25,166 nt of DNA from Caldifarciminota bacterium (GTDB lineage Bacteria > Hydrothermota > Tepidihabitantia > B3-TA06 > JALVRC01): positions 1 to 25,166 of the forward strand of contig JALVRC010000167.1 in NCBI GenBank assembly GCA_027025255.1, given 5' to 3'. Below, piece by piece: positions 5,739-14,755 of this stretch. Made by a program: the position numbers and the translations under genes. Under the pieces are notes generated by a model. That model saw nothing but the letters and a program-made list of their open reading frames with translations, did not search any database and was not told the DNA's origin. The stretch's first letter is position 1. The number at the start of each line of letters is the position of its first letter.

Positions 5739-8468
5739 ATGAAGTATATAAATTTTCTTATCCTTTTCAGCTTATCCATATCTTCTGGTTATTATTTTGA
5801 AAAAAACAAAGTACAGTATAAAAACTTTAATTTTTCAGTGTACAAATCAAAACATTTTGATATCTATGTGGAAAACGAGGCTTACCCCCTTGCTTCATTT
5901 TCAGAGCAGGTACTTGAGAAAACATACATGAGATATAGAAAAGATTTTGGCTTTGATATTGGAGCTAAAATACCTGTAATTATCTACAATTCCGAAGAGA
6001 ATTTTACTCAAACTAATGTAATGCTTGAGCCTTTAGAAGAAAGTGTGGGAGGATTTAGCGAAATCTTAAAAAACAGAATGGTTATACCATTCACAGGCTC
6101 TTATGCAGATTTTGAACATGTACTGGAACATGAACTTACGCATATTTTTCAATTCAAGCTCTTCTTTTCTTTAAACCTTGAACAGCTCTTCTCTTTAGTC
6201 CCTGGATTTAGTATTCCTTTATGGGTAATGGAAGGACAGGCTGAGTTTTGTTCAAACCATGGCTCAAGAGACAGCTATGTATACTTAAGAGACCTTGTAT
6301 TAAATGATAAGCTTATCCCACTAACTGAACTAAACAAATACTACGGATATATAATATACAGAGAGGGAGAAAGCGTATTTCTTTTCATAGAAAAGGAATA
6401 CGGCAGAAAAAAGGTTTTTGAGTTCATTGAAAATCTTAAGTTCAAAAAGAGCTTGAATGAAGCAAGCCTTAAGACCTTTGGCATAACTCTTAATCAATTA
6501 GATAGAGAGTGGCGCCTATATTTAAAAAAAACCGTGTGTCCGGATGTGAATGATGTATTTTCTTCTAAGAATTATATGAGAGAACTTATAAAGAAAAAAA
6601 ATATCTATATAAAAGGCATTTCAATTGATCCGACAGGAAAGAAAGTAGCTTATATAGAAGAGAACAGAAACGGGCACAAACATATTGTTATCCTATCCCT
6701 TCTTACAGGAAGAAAAATATTAAGTTTTTCAATAAGTGAGGCTCCTTTTAGCTACGAAAAGCTTCCGTTACTTAAAGGTTATCCTGTATGGAATGAAGAT
6801 GGTTCTTATATTGGCTACTTTGTTTATAAAGAAGGAAAACCTGAATTTATCTTAAGAAAATATTCAAATGGTAAAATAAATAAGAAAATCAAACTAAAAC
6901 TTGATGGAGCCTGGGGTGGTAATATCCGTAATAATACGCTTGTATTTACAGGCCTTAAGGACGGCGAAGCAGATTTATACACCTTGAATATTAAGACAAA
7001 AGCACTTAAGCGTTTAACATACGATACCTATATAGAAAAAGACCCTCAATGGAAAAATGATACTATATACTTTATCTCTGACAGGGCATCCAGCTCTTCG
7101 TGGCATCTTCATAAGTACGCAATTTTTAAGATGCATAATGACAATATAGAAAGAGTAAGTCCTTATCTATCAAGGATGGAACGACTGAGTATATCCAATG
7201 ATACAATTTATTTCTCTGGGCCAGGCTATGAAATCTACTCATACTACAAACATTTCGAGAAAAAAAGTAAATGGGGTAAGGCTATATTTGAGGTAAGTGC
7301 AGCAAATTCACATGTAGGCTTTGTATATCTCGATAATTCTAAATTTAATATAGCAATTGCCAAAAGGCTAAAGAGTCTTCCTCTTGATTCTATTAAAACG
7401 GATACTAATAAAGCAACATACAAGTTAAAAGAACTGGTGTTTTCTGACTTTAAAAGATACAAACCTCTTTTCTCCCCTGATTATATTTACGGAGCTGCAA
7501 GCTATTCTACTGCTGGAGGGTTTAATGGAAATCTTTATGTAGGGGTAAGTGATATACTGGGAAACCACAGAATATATTTTTCTTCTGATATGGGTGGAGA
7601 TATCCTTAACTCAGCTTTTAGTATAACGTACTGGTATCTACCATATAGAGTTGATTTTGGTGCAGGTCTTTTCCAATTGCCTTTATATTATTTAACTGAA
7701 GATTCCACAGGATATACACTAATTCATGATGTATATAGAGGAGGAGAACTTTCAACAGCCTATCCTTTTTCAATATATACACGGGTTGAAAACAATCTAA
7801 TCGCTGCTTATATAGACGAAACCAGATACGAAGGTTTTGATCCGTATACCTCAACATACACTCATCTTGTTGACGGTCTTTTCTACACTCTCTTTATAGA
7901 CGAGATTGCTCTTGTATACGATAATGCAAGATGGAATATATTTTACCCATCAGATGGCATGCGCATGAGATTGGGAGTATACAAAAGCTTTTTATCAAGC
8001 TTTGATTTTCTAAATGGATACGGAGATGTACGACTTTACAGAGAATTCTATACAGATTATACACTCGCCTTAAGAGGATATATAACACATTCTATTGGCA
8101 GGGATGCAGAGATATTTTCTCCGGCTGGGAGTAAAGGGATAAGAGGTGTAAATAGCGATTCAATGATTGGGAACGGTGGATGGTTGTCAACAGTTGAAAT
8201 AAGATATCCTTTTATAAGAAGTATAAATTTTGATATGGGTGTTAAATTCTCCATACTGAATATCAGAGGAGTTGGTTTTGTTGACATGGGTCAGGTATGG
8301 GATAAGGACTTTAATACTGTCAGTAATGTAAACGGTGGCTATGGATTTGGACTTAGATGGTTTATTGGATATTTCATTCTTAAATATGACATAGCATTCC
8401 CCTTGTGGTTCAATAGTATTAACGATAATAGCTATAAAATGTATTTAAGCTTAGGGGTTGATTTTTAA
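5739..8468 (+). CDS. Outer-membrane fusion: peptidase-MA-like gluzincin, TolB-like propeller and Omp85-type barrel
   Basis: A 909-residue protein with a signal peptide (MKYINFLILFSLSISSGYYF) and three parts. Residues about 30-265 resemble the peptidase MA family: the zinc motif HELTH at 131-135 and a downstream WVMEGQAEF placing the likely third ligand at Glu165. Residues about 285-540 contain PD40/TolB-like blades (ISIDPTGKKVAYIEE, PVWNEDGSYIGYF, PQWKNDTIYFISD). Residues about 570-909 form an Omp85/surface-antigen-type beta-barrel: KGIRG at 799-803 corresponds to the family's RG(F/Y) lid-lock motif, followed by EIRYPF, GFVDMGQVWD, GYGFGLRWF and a terminal phenylalanine. Expected topology is a barrel in the outer membrane with protease and propeller in the periplasm. 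It lies between glmS and a lipoprotein gene, overlapping the latter by one base. Substrate unknown; the domain calls are fairly strong. Confidence 0.83.
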   Translation: MKYINFLILFSLSISSGYYFEKNKVQYKNFNFSVYKSKHFDIYVENEAYPLASFSEQVLEKTYMRYRKDFGFDIGAKIPVIIYNSEENFTQTNVMLEPLEESVGGFSEILKNRMVIPFTGSYADFEHVLEHELTHIFQFKLFFSLNLEQLFSLVPGFSIPLWVMEGQAEFCSNHGSRDSYVYLRDLVLNDKLIPLTELNKYYGYIIYREGESVFLFIEKEYGRKKVFEFIENLKFKKSLNEASLKTFGITLNQLDREWRLYLKKTVCPDVNDVFSSKNYMRELIKKKNIYIKGISIDPTGKKVAYIEENRNGHKHIVILSLLTGRKILSFSISEAPFSYEKLPLLKGYPVWNEDGSYIGYFVYKEGKPEFILRKYSNGKINKKIKLKLDGAWGGNIRNNTLVFTGLKDGEADLYTLNIKTKALKRLTYDTYIEKDPQWKNDTIYFISDRASSSSWHLHKYAIFKMHNDNIERVSPYLSRMERLSISNDTIYFSGPGYEIYSYYKHFEKKSKWGKAIFEVSAANSHVGFVYLDNSKFNIAIAKRLKSLPLDSIKTDTNKATYKLKELVFSDFKRYKPLFSPDYIYGAASYSTAGGFNGNLYVGVSDILGNHRIYFSSDMGGDILNSAFSITYWYLPYRVDFGAGLFQLPLYYLTEDSTGYTLIHDVYRGGELSTAYPFSIYTRVENNLIAAYIDETRYEGFDPYTSTYTHLVDGLFYTLFIDEIALVYDNARWNIFYPSDGMRMRLGVYKSFLSSFDFLNGYGDVRLYREFYTDYTLALRGYITHSIGRDAEIFSPAGSKGIRGVNSDSMIGNGGWLSTVEIRYPFIRSINFDMGVKFSILNIRGVGFVDMGQVWDKDFNTVSNVNGGYGFGLRWFIGYFILKYDIAFPLWFNSINDNSYKMYLSLGVDF

Positions 8469-9637
8469 TGATGAAAAAACTCTGGATTTTATTTTTATTT
8501 GTTATGTTATCCTGCAAAAAAGAAATTATAAGACCTCAGGACATACCAGTAAACGAATATCCTTACTTTTCAATGAACAACCTGAAAAGACAGGAGAGTT
8601 TCAGATTTAAGATGAAGTTTGGAAGAGAACTTATGAAAATCGGTGTAAGTCAAAAAGGGTGGTTTTATATAAGAGGCAATCTTGCCTATATAAAGGGAGA
8701 AATTGCCTCTATACCTTTTGAGGTTATTGCAGTAGGAGATAGAGAGTTTCTTAAAGAAAAGGGTAAATGGGTAGAACATCAAAAGGGCGATGAGGCAGAG
8801 ATTCTCTATCAGGTTGAACGCGTATTTGGTGAAGCTTTATTGGATAAGAAGAAAAAAGGGTTCAAATTCTTAGACTCATCAAAAAAATACTTTTCTTATG
8901 CATTTGACCCCAATCTAAGATATCTTGACCCAACAGGAGAGCTTGAATTTAATGCTAAGGTATATCTTGATTACTATTCACTCCTTATAAAAAAGATAGA
9001 AGCTTACTCACTTGACAGTAACGCATACTTTATATTTAACTTTACTGGCTTTAACAATGTTCATCCAAAGAACCTATATGCTAAATTTTCAAGAAAATAT
9101 ATGTTAAAGATTGTTAAGGGGGAATACAATGAAATTAAAAATATTCTTTCTCAGAGATTTAAGGCAGTATGCAATTATTTTAAAATAAACAAGAAGAAAT
9201 CTTTTATAGAACTGCGTATATCCCCTGAACTTTCACCAGATGATATTAAAACCCTTATAAAAAATGGAAAAATATATTTTCTCTCCCTTGCTTTAAAAGG
9301 CCCTGAAAAGTCTCATATAAGTCTGAGAAATAACATTAGTGAGGATTTCTATATTATTGATACTCTTTCCAGGAAAGAAAACATAAAATCAATAACTGTG
9401 AAATTCGACGAGCTATCAAGACCAATTATGAACATAAAACTTAAACACAGCATAAAAGGGACGCCATACATAGGAGTTATGATTGATAATGAGCTGTATC
9501 ATGTTGAAAGAAAGGAAAACTCAACAAATCTTATATCAATAAATGAGTTTTCATCTTATGGTGAGGCACTGGATATAAAAGCAAACATTAAATATTACCT
9601 AAAAGGGGAATTAAAATTTCAAAAGGAGGTTAAATGA
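8468..9637 (+). CDS. Predicted lipoprotein; C-terminal part faintly SecD-P1-like
   Basis: A 389-residue protein starting MMKKLWILFLFVMLSCKK: a short basic start, a hydrophobic stretch and a lipobox-like MLSC, so Cys16 is the probable lipidated residue. Residues about 40-190 are strand-rich with a GWFYIRGNLAYIKGEI pattern that could be a LolA/LppX-like fold. Residues about 240-385 (VKFDELSRPIMNIKL, then IGVMIDNELYHVE, then SSYGEALDIKANIKYYL) faintly follow the order seen in the SecD P1 head; this is a guess from pattern. The start overlaps the previous stop as TAATG, with a second ATG directly after it. Its stop overlaps the glycosyltransferase start as ATGA. The gene order suggests it serves the barrel protein or the glycosyltransferase. 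Lipoprotein status is likely; the function is unknown. Confidence 0.65.
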   Translation: MMKKLWILFLFVMLSCKKEIIRPQDIPVNEYPYFSMNNLKRQESFRFKMKFGRELMKIGVSQKGWFYIRGNLAYIKGEIASIPFEVIAVGDREFLKEKGKWVEHQKGDEAEILYQVERVFGEALLDKKKKGFKFLDSSKKYFSYAFDPNLRYLDPTGELEFNAKVYLDYYSLLIKKIEAYSLDSNAYFIFNFTGFNNVHPKNLYAKFSRKYMLKIVKGEYNEIKNILSQRFKAVCNYFKINKKKSFIELRISPELSPDDIKTLIKNGKIYFLSLALKGPEKSHISLRNNISEDFYIIDTLSRKENIKSITVKFDELSRPIMNIKLKHSIKGTPYIGVMIDNELYHVERKENSTNLISINEFSSYGEALDIKANIKYYLKGELKFQKEVK

Positions 9638-11124
9638 TATACGATGCACTTTTAGCATTGTATGCAACACTAACAGGTTTTTTATTTATCTATGCCATAC
9701 ACGCATGGCTGATGATATTTTACGAAATTAAATTCGGAAGCAAAAAGGATAATAGACCTAAAAGATACTATAATGACAAAAATCTGCCAGACGTATGTGT
9801 CCAATTACCTGTTTACAATGAAGGAAGTGTAGCCGTAGAACTTATAGAGAGTGCAGTAAAATTAGACTACCCTAAAGAAAAACTTGAAATTCAGGTTCTG
9901 GACGATTCTACAGATCAAACAACAAACAAATTGAGATTAGCAGTGGAAAAATACAAAGAACTCGGGTTTAACATAAAACTCTTTCATAGAACAAACAGAG
10001 AAGGATTTAAGGCAGGAGCACTTAACGAAGCTCTTGCTAAAACAAAAGCAGAATTCATAGCAATTTTTGATGCAGATTTCAGACCTAAAAGTGATTTTTT
10101 AAAAAAGACAATTCACTACTTTACAGATGAAAATATCGCAGTTGTTCAGACAAGATGGGGACACATAAACTACAACCACTCAATACTAACAAGGCTTCAG
10201 GCAATCCTTTTAGACACTCACTTTATGATTGAACAAAGGCTTAAAAACAGAGCAGGCCATCTTATTACATTCAACGGGACAGCAGGTATATGGAGAAAGA
10301 GCAAGGTTATAAAAGCCGGAGGATGGGATGGAACAATACTCGCAGAAGACATTGATCTTTCATACAGAACCCAGATAAACGGAGATAAAATCGTTTTTCT
10401 TCCTGAAGTTGAAGCCCCCAGCCAGCTTCCTATTGATATAAATGGATTTAAAAACCAACAGTACAGATGGACAAAAGGAACAATACAGGCTGCTAAAAAG
10501 CTCTTAAAACATGTATGGCATTCAAGACTCAATTTAGTTTCAAAATTTGAGGCTACCATCCAATTAACAGCGCATCTTGTATATCCTTTTCTCTTTCTTA
10601 TTTCCCTCCTTGCCTTCCCGATGTTAATGATAAAACAGACAGGAATAGATTATAGATCTTACTTTGCAGTCATGAGTATATTTCTTTTAGGAGCTCTCCC
10701 ATACCCTATACTTTATATCATATCTCAAAAAAGGCTATATAAAGATTGGATAAAAAGGAGCCTTTATGTTCCGTTTGTAATGGCTGCCATACCAGCTTTA
10801 TCACTAAACAACCTACTTGCTGTGCTTGACGGCTTCTATGGGAAAGGAGGTATTTTCGTAAGAACCCCTAAATACGATCTGAAAACAGGCGAAAAACACT
10901 ACATTGTTAAGTTTAAACCCACAACATTTGTTGAGTTTCTCATAGGGATTTATCTTGTGATATCTTCTATATATGCTATAGCAACAACACAGTTTTCTAT
11001 AATTCCATTTCTCTTACTATTTACCATAGGATTCATGCATATAAGCTTATCCGCTGTTTCACAAGAGATTAAAAGAATGCGAGCAGCTCAAGAAATTAAC
11101 TATATTGTAAAGGAGGAAACATAG
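9634..11124 (+). CDS. Cellulose-synthase-like processive GT2 glycosyltransferase
   Basis: Inner-membrane glycosyltransferase of 496 residues that should polymerise a beta-linked glycan from a nucleotide sugar. One N-terminal membrane helix precedes a GT-A domain with the full GT2 set: VLDDSTD (Asp90/Asp91), DAD (146-148), LAEDIDLSYR with the catalytic-base Asp239, and QQYRW (275-279), the Q-x-x-R-W motif of processive enzymes. Several membrane helices follow (about 310-400 and 430-475). The length and layout resemble bacterial CESA/CslA-like proteins rather than full BcsA; no PilZ domain is present. ATG 9634 overlaps the previous stop (ATGA) and has AAAGGAGGT four bases upstream. Its own stop overlaps the presumed ATA start of the next gene. 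The sugar donor cannot be read from sequence; the position behind glmS hints at an amino sugar. Confidence 0.9.
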   Translation: MIYDALLALYATLTGFLFIYAIHAWLMIFYEIKFGSKKDNRPKRYYNDKNLPDVCVQLPVYNEGSVAVELIESAVKLDYPKEKLEIQVLDDSTDQTTNKLRLAVEKYKELGFNIKLFHRTNREGFKAGALNEALAKTKAEFIAIFDADFRPKSDFLKKTIHYFTDENIAVVQTRWGHINYNHSILTRLQAILLDTHFMIEQRLKNRAGHLITFNGTAGIWRKSKVIKAGGWDGTILAEDIDLSYRTQINGDKIVFLPEVEAPSQLPIDINGFKNQQYRWTKGTIQAAKKLLKHVWHSRLNLVSKFEATIQLTAHLVYPFLFLISLLAFPMLMIKQTGIDYRSYFAVMSIFLLGALPYPILYIISQKRLYKDWIKRSLYVPFVMAAIPALSLNNLLAVLDGFYGKGGIFVRTPKYDLKTGEKHYIVKFKPTTFVEFLIGIYLVISSIYAIATTQFSIIPFLLLFTIGFMHISLSAVSQEIKRMRAAQEINYIVKEET

Positions 11125-14100
11125 GATTAGGATTTTACCTTGTCTTATTCTCTGCTCAAATTATAAAAATCAATAATGAAGTTTACAAAATAAATCTTAA
11201 CACTTCATACAACCCTTTTGAACAATTTTTAATCTTAAAAGACAACGTAGCAGGATTAAGATATGAGTTTAATAATTTACAATCCTTAAAGGTAAGATTT
11301 GAAAATCCTGAAGTTCTCAAAGACTATAAAGCATTACTTCCTGCATACTTTTCTTTAAAGGATACATCTTGCTCTTACTCTATAAGAGAAACAAACTGGA
11401 GAAACTACAAGATAAACGTTTTAGAAATCGTGCCCTATACCTTTAAGAATAATGTTTTTACCATTTACAGAACTATATACATTGAAATAACACCAAAGGG
11501 GAAAGAACCGGTCCAATTAGTAGGGGGCTTAAACACCATCTCTGGCAAGACCCACTTAAAAAAATACACAATGCACGCAAACATGTTTTCAAACAGTATA
11601 TTCAATAGATACGATGAATGGTATAAATTAGCCATTGATACAGCAGGCTGTTTTGTAGTCTATGGGAAAGAGCTTGAAGCGCATGGCTTTAAGACAGGGA
11701 TAAAAAGCAATCTTATACATATATTTGCTATAGGTGAACATTCAGTTAATACTTACTATCCTGATACAATGATTGAAATTCCTATTCTCGTAGTGGACGG
11801 AGGAGACGGTGTCTTTGGGGAAAATGATTATATAATATTTTATGGCGTTGGTCCTTCTGCATATTCAGACGATGATAAATTCAATTCAAATCCCTATGTA
11901 AAATACTACTACTACTGGTTAACTTACGGTAGGAATCAGGGGAAACGCTTTAAAGCCTATAAAGATAAAGGTGGCCCAAAATTCACATATTCAGTAAATG
12001 AATACGTGCATTCTGAAGAAGATAGAATCAATCCCGGGAGAAGCGGCTTACTATGGGTAGAAGAAGAGCTTTTAAAACAAACAGGACAGGAAAGCATTAC
12101 TTATAGCAAGCTCATAAATATAAATGGTCTGGATAGTGTCAAAAAGGTGATTTTTGGATTTTATGATACTTCACGTTCAGAGGTTATAATGACTGTGAAT
12201 GGGAAAGCAGACAGTTTTACAAATCTGTATACAAACAATATTAAAAGATTTATTGAAATTACAGACATTCCTTATAACAAAGAACGCATCAATATTGAAA
12301 TAATACTGAAAAATCTTGAACAAGAAACCTCTGCGGCAATGTTATTTATAGATGATTGGGATATTTACGCGCGTATAAACCTTTTGGGTAAAGCATTTCC
12401 CATAAGAATCAAAGTAGATACAGCAAAAATTTTAGTTTTTAAAAACATCAATTCTTCCCCTCTTTTTCTTGATATTAAAAACCCGTATTCCCCTTCGTTG
12501 CTTTATGGATGGCATATATCAAACGATACGCTTTATCTTCCTGCTGACAGTGGTAGATACATATATGCAACTGATAGAAACCATTTTAAAAAAGTAAAAA
12601 GAATAGAACGCTTAAAAACGTCTTACGTAGAAGACTTTGAGGCAGACTATATTGTAATTGCTCCTGAGGGGAACTATCTTGGAGCAAACGCTTTCGTAAA
12701 CTACAGACAAAATCATTTTTCTCTCCCAGAGGTACAGAATCCTCAAGTAAAACTTGTTAAACTTGATGATATATATAACTTCTTTGGGTTTGGTTTAAAA
12801 GAACCAGGGGTAATAAAGAAATTCTTAAAGTACGTATACAACAAATACAATCAGAGGCTTAAGATGGTTTTGTTTGTCGGAGAAGGAAGTTATGACTACA
12901 GAAATATACTTGGCCTTGTAGATGAAAAGGTATCGTTCCCTATCTACACAACTGGATATGTATTAGATGCCAATGTGACTCAGACTTCAAGTGCAGCAGT
13001 TGATATGTGGTTTGTTGACTTCGATACTGATACTGTATCACAGGTCCTTTATCCGGAAGTCATTCCCGCAAGAATTACATCCAGAGGCAATACAGAAGTC
13101 ATAAGGTACCTTGAAAAAATCAAAAGATATGAAAAGAACACTTTATCAGATGGTAATGACAGACTCATACTGACTGGCGATGATTTTTACATTGGATATC
13201 CAAAGATTGACTATATAAAAGACCATATAAACAACTGTGAAAAGGTATATAAGGAACTATATCCTTTGTTCAAACCATCAAAGATTTACTTAACAGAGTA
13301 TCCCCTGGATAAAAGTGAAAAACCTGAGGCAAGAAAGGCTTTAATAGACAGCCTTAACAGAGGAGGGATCTTCTGGATATATTTTGGACATGGAAAAGCT
13401 GATCAACTTGCACATGAAAAGGTCTTTATGCTGGATGATGTTTATAAACTCTCCAACAGAGAAAATCTATTTTATGCATTCTTTGGCTCCTGTGGGTTAG
13501 GAAGATTTGAGGATACTAAAGAAGAATGTATATCCGAAGAACTTCTCAGAATAAATGACGGTGCTATTGCATCAACCGGAGCTACTAAGGGGTTAAGTAA
13601 CTATCAATCCATTGTTTTTATGGACAGATTTAATGAGGTATATCTTGATTCTACAAGATACCCTGTTGGATATTCATTCCTGGCTGGGGTTAGTGGCGTA
13701 AGCAACCTTTTTGTTCTATTCGGAGACCCATCACTCTATATTAAAAGACCAGAGCTAAGAAAACAAGTATCTTTTACCCCATCCCTGAACAAAGGAGATA
13801 GTGTTTCCATTCAAGACAGTCTGGAAACAGAAGGAAACTACAGGATTGAAGTCTTTTCCTCTGAAATTTTTAGACATCTCTCAACACCTACAGGCGGAGA
13901 TTACTATTACTGGCTACCTGGAAAACTTCTCTACAGAGGAGAAGGAGCTTTTACAATGAATTACAAAATAAATTTCAATCTACCCCTGGATGTAGACTAT
14001 GGCAAGAGAGCATGGATAAGATTATTTATGCATACTGAGAATAACGATATGCTTGATATATACGATAGTCTAACAATTGATACAATCTTCCATCCGATAT

Positions 14101-14753
14101 CTGATTTCACAGGACCAGAAATAAATATCCATGTTAACGGGACACAAATTAATAATAATGATACAATAGAGTGTGGTAAACAATTCTCTATCGCAGGGGA
14201 TTTATTTGATACCTCCGGCATACTGCTGACAGGTGGTAGAAGTAGAGCAGGTCATACTATGGGACTTGAGATTGTTAGTAAGAATGAGTTTATCCCTCTT
14301 ACCAATGTCTTCAACTACTATGCAAATTCTTCTACAAGAGGGTTCTTTAGAATGAATCTGACATTGAATACATCAATTGACGAGATTAAAATTACAACTA
14401 TTGATAACTATTTAAATGAGTCCTCATTAAACTTTTACGTAAAAACCTCCAATGCACAAGAACTATGCGTGTCCCAATATTACATGTATCCCAATCCAGT
14501 ATCCAATGGAGCAAACATTTATTTTAAAACCAATACCCGGGCATCTGTCTCTGTATATATCTATACAATTAAAGGAAGATTAATAAAACGTATACTTGCA
14601 AGACAGGCTAAAGCAGGAGTAAATAAAATATACTGGGATGGGAAAGACGGGGACGGAAGAAAGGTATCAAATGGCGTATACTATTACACTTTAGTAGTAC
14701 GTTCAGGAGAAGACAAAGTATCAGTTAGCTCAAAATTTATAGTGGTTAGATAA
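11121..14753 (+). CDS. PorU/gingipain-like C25 cysteine peptidase with FlgD-like C-terminal domain; probable ATA start
   Basis: About 1210 residues. The N-terminal hydrophobic stretch GLGFYLVLFSAQ looks like a short signal peptide. A PorU-like N-terminal region follows (YKLAIDTAGCFVVYGKEL, then DGGDGVFGENDYIIFYGVG). The peptidase C25 domain has FGHG (His757) and FGSCGLGRFE (Cys791); that His-Cys spacing of 34 is close to the 33 of gingipains, so the catalytic pair appears intact. The C-terminus (YPNPVSNG ... YWDGKDGDGRKVSNGVYYY) is a FlgD-like Ig domain, as on many PorU and type IX cargo proteins. No ATG, GTG or TTG occurs in frame until GTG 11430, which has no Shine-Dalgarno site, whereas AAGGAGG sits four bases before ATA 11121, overlapping the previous stop as ATAG. 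It could be a type IX sortase or simply a secreted protease. Confidence 0.85.
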   Translation: MGLGFYLVLFSAQIIKINNEVYKINLNTSYNPFEQFLILKDNVAGLRYEFNNLQSLKVRFENPEVLKDYKALLPAYFSLKDTSCSYSIRETNWRNYKINVLEIVPYTFKNNVFTIYRTIYIEITPKGKEPVQLVGGLNTISGKTHLKKYTMHANMFSNSIFNRYDEWYKLAIDTAGCFVVYGKELEAHGFKTGIKSNLIHIFAIGEHSVNTYYPDTMIEIPILVVDGGDGVFGENDYIIFYGVGPSAYSDDDKFNSNPYVKYYYYWLTYGRNQGKRFKAYKDKGGPKFTYSVNEYVHSEEDRINPGRSGLLWVEEELLKQTGQESITYSKLININGLDSVKKVIFGFYDTSRSEVIMTVNGKADSFTNLYTNNIKRFIEITDIPYNKERINIEIILKNLEQETSAAMLFIDDWDIYARINLLGKAFPIRIKVDTAKILVFKNINSSPLFLDIKNPYSPSLLYGWHISNDTLYLPADSGRYIYATDRNHFKKVKRIERLKTSYVEDFEADYIVIAPEGNYLGANAFVNYRQNHFSLPEVQNPQVKLVKLDDIYNFFGFGLKEPGVIKKFLKYVYNKYNQRLKMVLFVGEGSYDYRNILGLVDEKVSFPIYTTGYVLDANVTQTSSAAVDMWFVDFDTDTVSQVLYPEVIPARITSRGNTEVIRYLEKIKRYEKNTLSDGNDRLILTGDDFYIGYPKIDYIKDHINNCEKVYKELYPLFKPSKIYLTEYPLDKSEKPEARKALIDSLNRGGIFWIYFGHGKADQLAHEKVFMLDDVYKLSNRENLFYAFFGSCGLGRFEDTKEECISEELLRINDGAIASTGATKGLSNYQSIVFMDRFNEVYLDSTRYPVGYSFLAGVSGVSNLFVLFGDPSLYIKRPELRKQVSFTPSLNKGDSVSIQDSLETEGNYRIEVFSSEIFRHLSTPTGGDYYYWLPGKLLYRGEGAFTMNYKINFNLPLDVDYGKRAWIRLFMHTENNDMLDIYDSLTIDTIFHPISDFTGPEINIHVNGTQINNNDTIECGKQFSIAGDLFDTSGILLTGGRSRAGHTMGLEIVSKNEFIPLTNVFNYYANSSTRGFFRMNLTLNTSIDEIKITTIDNYLNESSLNFYVKTSNAQELCVSQYYMYPNPVSNGANIYFKTNTRASVSVYIYTIKGRLIKRILARQAKAGVNKIYWDGKDGDGRKVSNGVYYYTLVVRSGEDKVSVSSKFIVVR

Positions 14754-14755
14754 CA

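Noticed and set aside
10218..10559. Reverse-strand open frame of 113 codons inside the GT2 gene
   Set aside because: It covers the conserved GT2 catalytic region on the other strand, shows no recognisable family, and is explained as a shadow.
11430..11432. GTG 11430 as the start of the C25 peptidase
   Set aside because: It has no Shine-Dalgarno site and would remove 103 open, protein-like codons including the signal-peptide-like segment. A well-placed site exists before ATA 11121.
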